Shown piece by piece: positions 44,889 through 53,812 of a stretch of 64,000 nt of DNA. Both the position numbers and the translations under genes were made by a program. The notes under the pieces are model-generated. The model worked only from the letters and a program-made list of their open reading frames with translations, searched no databases and was not told the origin of the DNA. Within the stretch, counting starts at the first letter, position 1, and each line of letters starts with the position of its first letter. Source of the DNA: Moraxella osloensis (GTDB lineage Bacteria; Pseudomonadota; Gammaproteobacteria; Pseudomonadales; Moraxellaceae); assembly GCF_009867135.1 (NCBI RefSeq), contig NZ_CP047226.1, positions 930,001 through 994,000 on the forward strand, given 5' to 3'.

Positions 44889-45581
44889 ATGCAGTTTTAT
44901 CCAATCGAACACCATAGCTGGGTGGCTATTGATATTCACCATAATTTGGGTGAACAGGCTACCCTATTAACCCATAAAATAAGGTTAACCCATAAAGCAG
45001 CGTCAACCAATAAAGCGGCGTCAGCCTATAAAACAGGGTCGATGTATTGTCGTCAATTGCTAAAAAAGCTACAGCAAGCGCTCAATCTGACAGGCGAGTT
45101 AATGGATGCAAACTTTCCTTATCATTTTATAACCGCTGATGGTTACACTTGGTATGTCAGTTTTAGCCATAGCCGCCAACATGCTGCAGTATTGATTTCG
45201 CCCTATACAAATATCGGCGTTGATGTCGAAGACAGCGCAATTAGTCATCAGGTTGCTTCGCGCTTTTTTTCACCCCATGAATACCAATGGTTAAATCAAA
45301 AACCTGCAGTCAATCAGGTGATTTTACGAAACTTACTATGGCGACTTAAAGAATGTTCAATCAAAACCCATCAAAATGCCGATAAGCAATTAATAAAAGA
45401 ATTAAAGCATGATGTGCTAGATGAATTGGGCGAGGAAGTTATCAATCAACTTATTGGCGTCAATGAGATAAATGCTAAAGATAAAGCTAAAGATAAGCCC
45501 ATACAATGTGTGCAAACCGACGCTAAAATAATTGGCAATTTTAGTAGCAAACCTTGCAGTTTTATTATTGTAAACCGTTAA
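44889..45581 (+). CDS. 4'-phosphopantetheinyl transferase
   Basis: A 230-residue protein of the Sfp/AcpT type that would attach phosphopantetheine to a carrier protein. Core motifs are VSFSHSRQHAAVLIS, NIGVDVED with metal-binding Asp and Glu, FFSPHEYQWL and LLWRLKECSIK (the W-x2-KE-x3-K signature). Two odd parts: a Lys/Ala-rich repetitive stretch near residues 30-50 (KAASTNKAASAYK) and a charged C-terminal region rich in Lys. No NRPS or PKS gene is nearby, so the partner may be the fatty-acid ACP or something distant. Confidence 0.85.
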   Translation: MQFYPIEHHSWVAIDIHHNLGEQATLLTHKIRLTHKAASTNKAASAYKTGSMYCRQLLKKLQQALNLTGELMDANFPYHFITADGYTWYVSFSHSRQHAAVLISPYTNIGVDVEDSAISHQVASRFFSPHEYQWLNQKPAVNQVILRNLLWRLKECSIKTHQNADKQLIKELKHDVLDELGEEVINQLIGVNEINAKDKAKDKPIQCVQTDAKIIGNFSSKPCSFIIVNR

Positions 45582-45853
45582 ATAAGGCTAAAAAATCGCT
45601 GTTTAAAAAAATAACCAATTCTTACGAAATTACTTTTTTTTGTAAAAAACCCATGCTATGATTGCTATAAGAACAATTTACTATGTAAGCGACATTGTAG
45701 AGAAATGTTTTAACAAACTATTACAAACGCTTAACTAGTACATTATTTAGCAGGTGTAGGTAGCGGGTAGCTAAACTTACCTAGGCTTAACTAGCCTTGG
45801 TTAAAAAACTACTTTAAAAACCTACCATTAATAGTGTTAAAGGAAGTTATAAT
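45582..45853 (+). promoter_or_regulatory. Long structured 5' region of cspA
   Basis: About 270 bp without a gene. It holds possible -10 elements TATGAT (45657-45662) and TATAAG (45666-45671) and, closer to the gene, several short self-complementary stretches (AGGCT/AGCCT and TAGGTA/TACCTA between 45752 and 45800). A long folded leader is typical of cold-inducible csp mRNAs; its function here is inference. Confidence 0.45.
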
Positions 45854-46066
45854 ATGTCAGTTCGTGAACAAGGCATTGTAAAATGGTTTAATGATTCAAA
45901 AGGTTTTGGATTTATTCAGCGTAACAGCGGTGAAGATATTTTCGTTCATTTCCGCGCGATTCAAGGTGACGGCTACCGTTCACTTCAAGATGGTCAAAAA
46001 GTTGAATTCATCGTGGTTGAAGGTCAAAAAGGTCTTCAAGCTGAAGAAGTTACCAAAGTCGAATAA
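45854..46066 (+). CDS. cspA: Cold-shock protein of the CspA family
   Basis: A 70-residue single cold-shock domain, cytosolic RNA/ssDNA chaperone. RNP1 is KGFGFI (about 17-22) and RNP2 is EDIFVHF (28-34), with [14 protein letters not shown] intact. An AAGGAAG Shine-Dalgarno precedes the ATG. Monocistronic, closed by a terminator at 46111, with a DEAD-box helicase gene just after, another protein class used in cold adaptation. It is a CspA-family member; which paralogue cannot be told. Confidence 0.94.
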   Translation: MSVREQGIVKWFNDSKGFGFIQRNSGEDIFVHFRAIQGDGYRSLQDGQKVEFIVVEGQKGLQAEEVTKVE

Positions 46067-46110
46067 GTTGAGCCAAAAAGGGGTTGAAGTATTATTTTTG
46101 ACCTTTTTCC

Positions 46111-46143
46111 AAACCAAGTTGATGTAATTAACTTGGTTTTTGT
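46111..46143 (+). terminator. Terminator of cspA
   Basis: A 10-bp perfect stem AAACCAAGTT / AACTTGGTTT, 9-nt loop, T run. Confidence 0.85.
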
Positions 46144-46190
46144 TGTTTCTCATAGCCAATGATTGATTGGTCAAAATAGGTTAAATCTCT

Positions 46191-47366
46191 GTGTTTCAAA
46201 CTTTCTCACAATTACCCCTTCATCCAGCGCTCAAGCAAGCGATTGACCAACTAGGTTATCAAACGCTGACTCCTATTCAGGCGCAGATATTGCCCAATAC
46301 ACTCGCTGGGCAAGACGCCATTGGGCAGGCACAAACAGGTACAGGTAAAACAGCAACGTTTTTACTCACCATCATCAATGAATTGCTGAATAATCCTATA
46401 AACCCTGAGACTGATGGCGATCGTTTTTTGGGTGAAACCCGTGCGCTGGTGCTCGCGCCGACTCGAGAACTGGCTCAACAAATTTATCAAGATTGCCTTG
46501 AACTCACTAAGTTTACCGAACTGCATACCGTTTGTTTGCTTGGTGGCACAGACTATGAGACGCAGTCAAAGCAGCTGCATCAAAAGTTTGTCGATATCAT
46601 CATCGCCACCCCAGGTCGTTTGATTGATTTTTGCTTTCAGCACCATGTGTATCTCGATCGTCTTGAAATTTTGGTATTAGATGAAGCAGATAGAATGCTG
46701 GATATGGGATTTATACCTGATATCAAACGCTTGATTCGTATGATGCCCGCCAATACGCATCGGCAAACCCTGCTTTTTTCCGCTACCTTTAACCAAGATG
46801 TGATGAATTTAGCTTATCGCTGGTTACATCAGCCGATTTTTGTAGAGATTGCGCCCGAACAAAAAACCAGTCAAAACATCGAGCAGCTGTTTTTTACCCT
46901 GATGGAATCGGATAAACTGGCGGCGTTACAGCAAATTATTGAAAAAATTTCTCCCAAGAAAATCATTGTCTTTGCCAATCGTAAAGACCAAGTCAAACGC
47001 CTGTATGACAAACTTAATCGTCAATATAAAGTAGTGATATTGTCAGGGGATGTCATACAAGCCAAACGCGAGAAGTATTTGGCACAATTTCGTCAAGGCG
47101 ATGCCAATATTTTAGTGGCGACTGATGTCGCAGGGCGAGGTATTCATGTGGATGATGTGGCTTGTGTGGTCAATTACACCTTGCCAGACAGTCCTGATGA
47201 TTACGTTCATCGTATCGGTCGCACCGGTAGGGCAGGCAATAAAGGCATGAGTATAAGCTTTATCAGTGAAAATGACGGGTTTAACTTGCCGGCTATCGAG
47301 CAATATTTGGATGAAAGTATCAAAATGCAGCAATGGTCGAATGATACCGATTTTTTAGAGAATTAA
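46191..47366 (+). CDS. rhlB: DEAD-box RNA helicase, RhlB-like
   Basis: A 391-residue ATP-dependent RNA helicase with a minimal core and almost no C-terminal extension. Motifs in order: FSQLPLHPALKQAI with the Q motif TPIQAQ, Walker A AQTGTGKT, APTRELAQQI, TPGRLIDF, Walker B VLDEADRMLDMGF, SAT in LLFSATF, and VATDVAGRGIHVDDV with HRIGRTGRAG. The RhlB label is by overall resemblance; RhlE-type cannot be excluded. It starts with GTG, with AGG about 10 nt upstream. It is read from a separate unit just after cspA and closed by its own terminator. Confidence 0.87.
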   Translation: MFQTFSQLPLHPALKQAIDQLGYQTLTPIQAQILPNTLAGQDAIGQAQTGTGKTATFLLTIINELLNNPINPETDGDRFLGETRALVLAPTRELAQQIYQDCLELTKFTELHTVCLLGGTDYETQSKQLHQKFVDIIIATPGRLIDFCFQHHVYLDRLEILVLDEADRMLDMGFIPDIKRLIRMMPANTHRQTLLFSATFNQDVMNLAYRWLHQPIFVEIAPEQKTSQNIEQLFFTLMESDKLAALQQIIEKISPKKIIVFANRKDQVKRLYDKLNRQYKVVILSGDVIQAKREKYLAQFRQGDANILVATDVAGRGIHVDDVACVVNYTLPDSPDDYVHRIGRTGRAGNKGMSISFISENDGFNLPAIEQYLDESIKMQQWSNDTDFLEN

Positions 47367-47388
47367 ACTTCTTAAGTGATAAAACATT

Positions 47389-47420
47389 AAGGGCGCTATC
47401 AATTAATAGCGCCCTTTTTT
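47389..47420 (+). terminator. Terminator of the rhlB-like gene
   Basis: An 11-bp perfect stem AAGGGCGCTAT / ATAGCGCCCTT with a 6-nt loop and T6. Confidence 0.85.
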
Positions 47421-47449
47421 ACAGCAAAAATACATTAATAAAAATAACG

Positions 47450-47788
47450 CTATAATCTAACGATATCGACTTTAACAAGACCATTTGAAGGATTAGCAAT
47501 TTTGGTAAAAGCACCTTTTGACAAATCTAGCGTACGCCCGTATTTGCCGAACCCACCTGTGTCAGTCACGCGTACTACCACACTTTTACCATTGGCTTTG
47601 TTAGTGACTTTAAGTAGGCTACCTAATTTGTGTACGTTGCTGGCAGCAGTCAGTGCATGTTGATTGAATTTCTCGCCAGACGCCGTGGTACGACCATGAT
47701 GCTTGCCACCATACCATGAAACAACAGCAGCGTTGGCTTGCTGGGTGACTAAAGTAGTAACAAACAAACTGGCAATGATATATTTCAT
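47450..47788 (-). CDS. Small RlpA-like DPBB protein
   Basis: A 112-residue exported protein: signal peptide MKYIIASLFVTTLVTQQANA, then an almost bare double-psi beta-barrel with VVSWYGGKHHGRTTASGEKFN and VVVRVTDTGGFGKYGRTLDLS. The RlpA catalytic region is recognisable, although the usual NDRGPF reads TDTGGF, so lytic activity is uncertain. An AAAGGAA Shine-Dalgarno precedes the ATG. It is the second RlpA-like gene in the window (the other is at 13988). The likely location is the periplasm. Confidence 0.85.
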   Translation of the reverse strand: MKYIIASLFVTTLVTQQANAAVVSWYGGKHHGRTTASGEKFNQHALTAASNVHKLGSLLKVTNKANGKSVVVRVTDTGGFGKYGRTLDLSKGAFTKIANPSNGLVKVDIVRL

Positions 47789-48087
47789 CGGATGTTCCTT
47801 TTATCAATTAAAGCGGTCAAAAATCTGACTACTTAAAGGTATCAAGGGGCATTTCCCGTGATTTACATATTAAAAACAAAGTAATATTGTTTAATATCAC
47901 TTAAGCGGTGTGTATTCTAATTACAAAGTTATGTTATTTCAAATAATTTATTGTAAACAAAATCTTTAATATCGGATGTATTTTGCTAAACATATAAGTT
48001 ATGTAACCATATCAGCTAGTTTTTCTAACCTGTTGATTTTATGTAAAAATGATATTTTGAGTAGCTCATTGGACATAAAAAATGCAA
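47789..48087. other. Intergenic region between ssrA and the small RlpA-like gene
   Basis: AT-rich, about 300 bp, containing whatever promoter drives the RlpA-like gene. Nothing else recognised. Confidence 0.3.
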
Positions 48088-48123
48088 AAAAAAGAGAATG
48101 CAGTAATCTGCATTCTCTTTTTT
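48088..48123 (-). terminator. Terminator of ssrA
   Basis: A 16-bp perfect stem AAAAAAGAGAATGCAG / CTGCATTCTCTTTTTT with loop TAAT, followed on the minus strand by T's. It is directly downstream of the tmRNA 3' end. Confidence 0.9.
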
Positions 48124-48128
48124 ATATA

Positions 48129-48489
48129 TGGTGGAGATGGCGGGAGTTGAACCCGCGTCCGCCAGCACTACGCCCATGACTCTACATGTTTAGATTCTGT
48201 CTATGGCTTTAATGGTTGGCGAACCGACAGTCAGGATGCCAACCACGAGCCTCTTAAGTTTTGCTCAAATTGGCGAGACAACAATTTAAGCTATCCATCG
48301 TGCGTTCGCTTCAAGGAGAGCAACCAGACCAATGGCAATCTGTGCCGTCCCAAGCAGCCCTTAGGCTGCTAGAGCGTAAGTTTCGTCGTTTGCGACTAGT
48401 TTAAAATGTATATTTTATTTACGAGTGGACATACTCACTCGACATGCATCATTGAGTTTCATTACCAGCGTCGAAGCCAGAACATCCCC
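48129..48489 (-). ncRNA. ssrA: Transfer-messenger RNA (tmRNA)
   Basis: About 361 nt on the minus strand. The 5' end GGGGATGTTCTGGCTTCGAC and the 3' end with GCGGGTTCAACTCCCGCC and ACCA form the tRNA-Ala-like half, with GGGGAT opposite ATCTCC. The resume codon GCA at 48393 opens the tag frame (48393-48361), which reads ANDETYALAA followed by TAA. This frees stalled ribosomes and marks the products for proteolysis. The tag is the Acinetobacter/Moraxellaceae type. A strong terminator follows the 3' end. tmRNA 3' ends are common integration sites, but no integrase is adjacent. Confidence 0.97.
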
Positions 48490-48726
48490 AAATGAACTGT
48501 GAATTATATAAGGTTAGTAGCTTAAAATACAAGGCTAAATGTCATAATAGTCAGATAAATTACTAAAAACACACACAGACCCCAAAACCGTCCAAATTAT
48601 TGTCATGCATTTGACGTATTGAGCTGATAAGCTAAAGTGTTGAAGTAAGTAAAATTTTTTTGGTATATTTTAATCCATGAAACATTAGGCTGAGTCGATT
48701 GAACAAGCTAATCAGGTAATTAATGG

Positions 48727-49524
48727 ATGACAGGGAATAAAAAAAATTCGCCAAGCATCATACGAATGTCACAAAATCAGCTAAAACGCCAGCGCGAGTG
48801 GGTGTATTTGGTGCATTTTTTAGCTATGTTGCATTTACATCCTGCCAAATCCATCTCAGGTACGGATGATGGTAATGAGCCAGATTTTACCTGTATTTTT
48901 TATTGTGACAAAAGTGAATACGCAATTGGCATCGAATTAACCACTTTGCCAAGACTACGCGATAGACTCGGTAATGACAATTTAATGTTAAAGCGTTGGT
49001 ACTGGCAGTCGCTACTACAGGTGTCAACCAAATTGACACCAACACAGTTTAATGGTGAGGGCGAGGTAGTAGGTATTAAAGCTAATTGGGCTAATTGGGT
49101 CAATTGGCAAAACATTGATAATCGTAATATTTCAAATATATCGCAGCAATTTATCGAGCCATCCCATGATTTGCCACATCCTACGCTCAGTAGTAAATTG
49201 CAAAACAGCATTGCCAAAACCATGCGTTGGTTGCCCAGTGCGTTTTTTACCGATATGGCAGATGAAAATGAAGATTTACCGATTGATTCCTACATCAGTC
49301 AAAGTGATATTGATGCGGTGATGAGCAAAAAAGCGCATAAGGTTCACGCGTACCGCAAAAAAAGGGCGTTGGATGAAATCTGGTTATTGATTCATACCAA
49401 TGAACAGCAAGAAAAGGGCGTATTAACTTTTGACACAAGTGAAGTATTGCATCACGGTAGTGAGTTTAATCGAGTATTTTTAACCTTATATCCCACCACA
49501 ACACTATTACAAATTGCTAAATAA
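48727..49524 (+). CDS. Unknown protein with possible PD-(D/E)xK nuclease signature
   Basis: A 265-residue protein without signal peptide or membrane helices. The stretch EPDFTCIFYCDKSEYAIGIELTTL resembles the PD...ExT pattern of some PD-(D/E)xK nucleases (Asp in PDF, then Glu about 16 residues later). The middle has an odd Trp-rich repeat (ANWANWVNWQN) and the C-terminal part is basic then hydrophobic (KKRALDEIWLLIHTN, VFLTLYPTTTLLQ). I do not recognise a family. It is divergent from ssrA, with a strong terminator. The start is weakly supported; a second ATG lies at 48766. The nuclease idea is inference. Confidence 0.65.
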   Translation: MTGNKKNSPSIIRMSQNQLKRQREWVYLVHFLAMLHLHPAKSISGTDDGNEPDFTCIFYCDKSEYAIGIELTTLPRLRDRLGNDNLMLKRWYWQSLLQVSTKLTPTQFNGEGEVVGIKANWANWVNWQNIDNRNISNISQQFIEPSHDLPHPTLSSKLQNSIAKTMRWLPSAFFTDMADENEDLPIDSYISQSDIDAVMSKKAHKVHAYRKKRALDEIWLLIHTNEQQEKGVLTFDTSEVLHHGSEFNRVFLTLYPTTTLLQIAK

Positions 49525-49554
49525 AAAAGGCTAAATCTGCATTTAGCCTTTTTT
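49523..49554. terminator. Bidirectional terminator between 48727 gene and yebC
   Basis: A 14-bp perfect stem AAAAAAGGCTAAAT / ATTTAGCCTTTTTT with a 4-nt loop, between convergent genes. Confidence 0.9.
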
Positions 49555-49571
49555 ATGGTTAAGAATTTCAT

Positions 49572-50321
49572 TTAATCATCGAGTTGTTCCATGACCTCAT
49601 CAGTAAAGTTGACATTGGTATAGACTTCTTGTACATCATCCAAATCTTCTAGCATATCAATCATTTTCATGATTTTTTTAGCATCTTCGACATCAGTGAC
49701 ATCCGCCATGGTTGAAGGGGACATGGTCACTTCTGCGTTGTCGGATTTTAAACCGGCTTTTTCTAAGGCATCCATCACGTCACCGAAGTTCTCTGGCTCA
49801 GTGACCACTGTGATGCTATCACCGTTATTTTCAATATCGGTTGCCCCTGCTTCAAGCGCCACTTCCATGATGGTGTCTTCTAGCGACACATCATCAAAGG
49901 TAATTTCACCGCGTTTGCTAAACATATAAGCCACTGAGCCTGATGTACCCAAGTTGCCACCATTTTTGCTAAAGGCATGACGCACTTCGCCAACGGTACG
50001 GTTGAGGTTATCCGTCATGGTCTCGACAATCACCGCAACACCGCCCAAGCCATAGCCTTCATAGGTGATTTCTTGCATATTGTCATTGTCACCACCGCCT
50101 GCACCACGTTCAATCGCCCGTTTTACAGTGTCTTTGGTCATATTAACTGAGTTGGCTTTTTCCACCGCCGCACGCAAACGCGGGTTACTCGCTGGGTCTG
50201 GGTCGCCTTGTTTGGCAGCGGAGACCAGCTCACGAATGATTTTGGTAAAGACTTTACCTTTTGCCGCATCTTGTTTGGCTTTACGGTGTTTGATGTTTGC
50301 CCACTTGGAATGTCCGGCCAT
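49572..50321 (-). CDS. yebC: YebC/PmpR family regulatory protein
   Basis: A 249-residue protein of the TACO1/YebC family, seen as a DNA-binding regulator and, in recent work, as a helper for ribosomes at proline-rich stretches. Family start [19 protein letters not shown] is intact, with [40 protein letters not shown] and [16 protein letters not shown]. The Shine-Dalgarno AAAGGA is 7 nt from the ATG. It may be co-transcribed with the upstream UbiB-like gene (161-bp gap). Confidence 0.95.
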   Translation of the reverse strand: MAGHSKWANIKHRKAKQDAAKGKVFTKIIRELVSAAKQGDPDPASNPRLRAAVEKANSVNMTKDTVKRAIERGAGGGDNDNMQEITYEGYGLGGVAVIVETMTDNLNRTVGEVRHAFSKNGGNLGTSGSVAYMFSKRGEITFDDVSLEDTIMEVALEAGATDIENNGDSITVVTEPENFGDVMDALEKAGLKSDNAEVTMSPSTMADVTDVEDAKKIMKMIDMLEDLDDVQEVYTNVNFTDEVMEQLDD

Positions 50322-50481
50322 GAGTGTATCCTTTATCTAACTATCTAACGTAACAATCTCTAACGTAACAATCTGATTTTCAAAATTTTGCGTGCGCTAT
50401 TATAAACGAGCAGCCCCGATTTTTGATAGGGGGTTGCACCTATGTCATCGCAGGAAATGTTATTGAAATTTAAAATCAAAC

Positions 50482-51825
50482 CTAAGGGCGAGGCGAGTCG
50501 TCAGGTCGTGGCAATGTCGGCAAATCAATATAGCGGTGTATCAACTCACTTAAATCAATGGTTACTTTTAAATTCACCAAGTTCCAATACTGTCCAGAAA
50601 TGGTTCGATCAAGCATCATGGTCAGTGGGGCAGGTTGAAAGCTTTGCCAGTATTTAAGCGACTCTTTTGCTTTGGCAATTGCTTGAAAATGGGTTTGGCT
50701 GGTGGCAAAGTCATAAGGCGCGTGTCTGGATAAATCAAACAACTGGGTAAAACCATACGGGGTCAGACCAATCTGCAACCAATCGTTATAAAAGTCTGTG
50801 GGCAGTGGTTCATCATTATCTTTTTTGATGCCAATGCTGACCAAATCTTGCTCAAGCGCTGTGACATCACCGCTCAGGCAGTGAATGGCAAAGCGTTTGA
50901 ATAACGCAACTTCGTCATGGCTGTAAGATTTGATACCACCAAAGTCATAGGCAATGACCGAGCCATCGGGGCGAAACGCAAAATTACCGGGATGGGGGTC
51001 ACAATGCAGACGATACAGTTTGAACAATTGACCGGCACTAAAATCAAATAGGCGAGTGGCGATTTTTTGTTTGGTGGCATTGTCCCAAGTGGCAGCCACT
51101 TCGAGCTTTTCACCCAATTCTTGTGATAGGGTTAAAATCCGTTTGGTCGAATGGCTATGAAAAACTTTGGGGATAATCAGCCCATCATCATCACTGTGAA
51201 AACTGCCAAAAATTGCTAAATTATGGGCTTCTTTGGTGTAGTCAAGCTCGTCATACAGACTATCGCGGATTTCTGCAAAAATGTTATCTTGCAAGGTTTT
51301 ATCCATATTGAGCACGCCAGTTATCTTAAGCGCCAAGCGAACGTGTTTTAAGTCACTATCGATACTGGTATCAACGTCAGGGTATTGGACTTTGACTACG
51401 ACCGCTTCACCGGTTGGTAACACCGCTTTATGGACTTGACCGATAGAGGCTGCTGCAAAGGGTGATTGCTCAAACTGGGCAAACAACGCCTCAATCGGTT
51501 GCCCCAATTCTTTTTCAACCTGCTGTTTGATGACGGCAAACGGCATGGGCGGCGCGTCTTTTTGTAATTTCTCCAGCGCTTTTGAGACTTCAGGCGGGAA
51601 CACATCTTTATACTGCGAGGCGATTTGACCGACTTTCATCACCGCGCCTTTCATTTCGCCCAAGGTATCGGCGATTTGCAGCCCCACGGTTTGCAGCATT
51701 TCGCTACGGGCTGTGAGTTTATCTTCTTCAGAGCCTGCAAAAGACTTAATAGAATTTTTAGCTGCTTTCCCTGCGATACTGGCAGTCATACCGGCAAGTT
51801 TTAAAAAACGTTTTTTTGATGACAT
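50482..51825 (-). CDS. UbiB/ABC1-type protein kinase-like protein
   Basis: A 447-residue member of the ABC1/ADCK3/UbiB family of atypical kinases linked to ubiquinone synthesis or lipid homeostasis. Features: the KxGQ motif as MKVGQIAS (63-70), the Ala-rich nucleotide loop AAASIGQVHKAV, VVVKVQYPDV with the Lys, and HCDPHPGNFAF as the catalytic/metal loop. No C-terminal membrane anchor helices are obvious, so it is a soluble ABC1 kinase rather than classical UbiB of the ubiEJB operon. Its direct role here is not proven. Confidence 0.85.
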   Translation of the reverse strand: MSSKKRFLKLAGMTASIAGKAAKNSIKSFAGSEEDKLTARSEMLQTVGLQIADTLGEMKGAVMKVGQIASQYKDVFPPEVSKALEKLQKDAPPMPFAVIKQQVEKELGQPIEALFAQFEQSPFAAASIGQVHKAVLPTGEAVVVKVQYPDVDTSIDSDLKHVRLALKITGVLNMDKTLQDNIFAEIRDSLYDELDYTKEAHNLAIFGSFHSDDDGLIIPKVFHSHSTKRILTLSQELGEKLEVAATWDNATKQKIATRLFDFSAGQLFKLYRLHCDPHPGNFAFRPDGSVIAYDFGGIKSYSHDEVALFKRFAIHCLSGDVTALEQDLVSIGIKKDNDEPLPTDFYNDWLQIGLTPYGFTQLFDLSRHAPYDFATSQTHFQAIAKAKESLKYWQSFQPAPLTMMLDRTISGQYWNLVNLKVTIDLSELIHRYIDLPTLPRPDDSPRP

Positions 51826-51990
51826 AGTGGTTGTCTTATAGCAGAATTTTTTAATTAATTTATCAGTGAGACTATCAGGTAAATTATAAAGTTTTAAGTA
51901 TTGAGATTAGCAGAAAATGGCTATTTTTGCTATGTACCGTGCTGAAATTTAGCGAATTTTGTGCATAGCTTGGCATAAAAAACTTGGCAC

Positions 51991-52022
51991 AAAAAAAGGC
52001 GCCACGATGACACCTTTTTTAT
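51991..52022 (-). terminator. Terminator of ilvA
   Basis: Stem AAAAAAGG/CCTTTTTT with two further pairs interrupted by C-A mismatches (GGCGCC / GACACC), followed by T7 on the minus strand. Confidence 0.7.
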
Positions 52023-52037
52023 CCAAACCATTGACAA

Positions 52038-53588
52038 TTATTGTAAAAATAAGCGATAGCCCAAGTTATCGGTGAGGTTTTCGCACTCATAGCCAATGTC
52101 TTGCAGCTTGGCAAGTAATTGCTCGGCAGTTTGCTCACCCATTTGAATGCCCGCTAAGATACGCCCTTCAGCCGCCCCATGATTACGATAGTGGAATAAA
52201 GAAATGTTAAACTGTGAGCCCAATTTTTCAAGGAAGTTGAGCAGCGCGCCAGGACGCTCGGGAAATTCAATGCGAAATAATTGCTCGTCTTTTAATCCCG
52301 CGTGTCCGCCGATTAAATAGCGAATATGGGTCTTAGCGACTTCATCATCGGTCAAGTCAATCGCGGCATCATCGGCTTCATTGAGTAACTGGTGGATTGC
52401 TTTGCGCTCTTTTTCCCCTTCTTTGAGGGCGATACCGACAAAAATATTGGCAGCGTGATGGGCGTAGTTGGGGTTGGTATTGATGCGGTAGTTAAATTCG
52501 GTGATGTTGCGACCTTTGAGTGAGCGGCAAAAATCCAAGAAGGCGCCGGTGCGCTCAGGAATGGTCACCCCAAAAATCGCTTCTTTTTTCTCACCAATTT
52601 CGGTACGTTCAGCGATATAGCGTAACCGGTCAAAATTCATGTTGGCACCACATAAAATCGCCACACAGTTTTTGCTGTGTAGGTTATGATCTTCGATGTA
52701 TTTTTTCATACCCGCGACCGCCAACGCGCCTGCAGGCTCGACGATAGTGCGGGTTTCATCATACACGTCTTTAATCGCCGCACACACTTCGTCATTGCTA
52801 CAAGTGACCACATCAGGCTCGACCACTGGACCTGAGTTATTGCTTTTTGGCATACGGCAGACGTCAAACGGTATCTCACCCAGCTGCGCGACTGCCACCC
52901 CATCGACGAACAACCCCACTTGGGGTAAGCGCTTTCGTTCACCGGTATCAAGCGCGATTTTCAAACAGGCTGCTTCTTCTGGCTCTACGGCTACGACTTT
53001 GACATGCGGTGCAACTTCCCCCAAAAACGCTGCCACACCTGAGATTAAGCCACCGCCACCAACGGCAACAAACACATATTCCATTTTACGCCATTGTTGT
53101 ACCAGCTCCATGGCGATGGTACCTTGACCTGCGATGACTAGTTCATCGTCATACGGCGGGATAAAGGTCAAGCCATCGGTCTGGGCGCGTTCAATCGCAT
53201 AGCGGTTAGATTCATCAAAACTATCGCCATATAGCACCACATTACCGCCCAAGGACTTGACGGCACTGACTTTGATATCGGGCGTGGTGGTTGGCATCAC
53301 GATAATGTTATTGAGTCCCAAGCGGCTAGCCGAGAAGGCGACGCCTTGCGCGTGGTTGCCGGCAGAGGCACAAATCACGCCTTTGGCTTTGTCTACTTCG
53401 CTTAACTGGCTAATTCGATTGTAGGCACCCCGCAGCTTAAAAGAAAACACTGGCTGAAAATCTTCCCGTTTAAAACGAATATCGTTGTTAAACCGTTCAC
53501 TGAGTTTTTTGGCGGGTTCAAGCGGCGTTTGAATAGCAGCATCATACACGGTCGCTTGAAGGATAAGGCGTACCCAATCTGATAACAT
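52038..53588 (-). CDS. ilvA: Threonine ammonia-lyase, biosynthetic
   Basis: A PLP enzyme that deaminates threonine to 2-oxobutanoate, the entry to isoleucine. 516 residues. The PLP Lys51 is in PVFSFKLRGAYN, with SAGNHAQGVA, GGGGLISGVA (phosphate site) and the Cys-Gly in LCGANMNFDR. The C-terminal third has two ACT-like regulatory domains (VTIPERTGAFLDFCRSL and RIEFPERPGALLNFLEKL), the feedback-inhibited anabolic type. It is divergent from rpiA, a pairing common in proteobacteria. Confidence 0.96.
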   Translation of the reverse strand: MLSDWVRLILQATVYDAAIQTPLEPAKKLSERFNNDIRFKREDFQPVFSFKLRGAYNRISQLSEVDKAKGVICASAGNHAQGVAFSASRLGLNNIIVMPTTTPDIKVSAVKSLGGNVVLYGDSFDESNRYAIERAQTDGLTFIPPYDDELVIAGQGTIAMELVQQWRKMEYVFVAVGGGGLISGVAAFLGEVAPHVKVVAVEPEEAACLKIALDTGERKRLPQVGLFVDGVAVAQLGEIPFDVCRMPKSNNSGPVVEPDVVTCSNDEVCAAIKDVYDETRTIVEPAGALAVAGMKKYIEDHNLHSKNCVAILCGANMNFDRLRYIAERTEIGEKKEAIFGVTIPERTGAFLDFCRSLKGRNITEFNYRINTNPNYAHHAANIFVGIALKEGEKERKAIHQLLNEADDAAIDLTDDEVAKTHIRYLIGGHAGLKDEQLFRIEFPERPGALLNFLEKLGSQFNISLFHYRNHGAAEGRILAGIQMGEQTAEQLLAKLQDIGYECENLTDNLGYRLFLQ

Positions 53589-53812
53589 AATAATGACCTA
53601 AGTTTGAAAAATACGTTTGAAAATTTATTTTTACGCTCTGTGTACTTTCATAATCAAAACACAGCAAATCATTAGAGAAGTAAAAAATAAGTGATTAGAT
53701 TAGGACTTTAGGGTTTAGCTTGCAAGTGCTTTTACGGTAAAATAAGTTGGGTAATTGATAGCATTAAGTTTTCTATCTGTTTTTTTGATAAATTCCTAAC
53801 AAGGCTGGGTCT

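Noticed and set aside
47976-48179. 67-codon plus-strand frame ending WWRWRELNPRPP
   Set aside because: This is the well-known false frame made by the antisense of a tRNA-like 3' end; the region is ssrA and its terminator.
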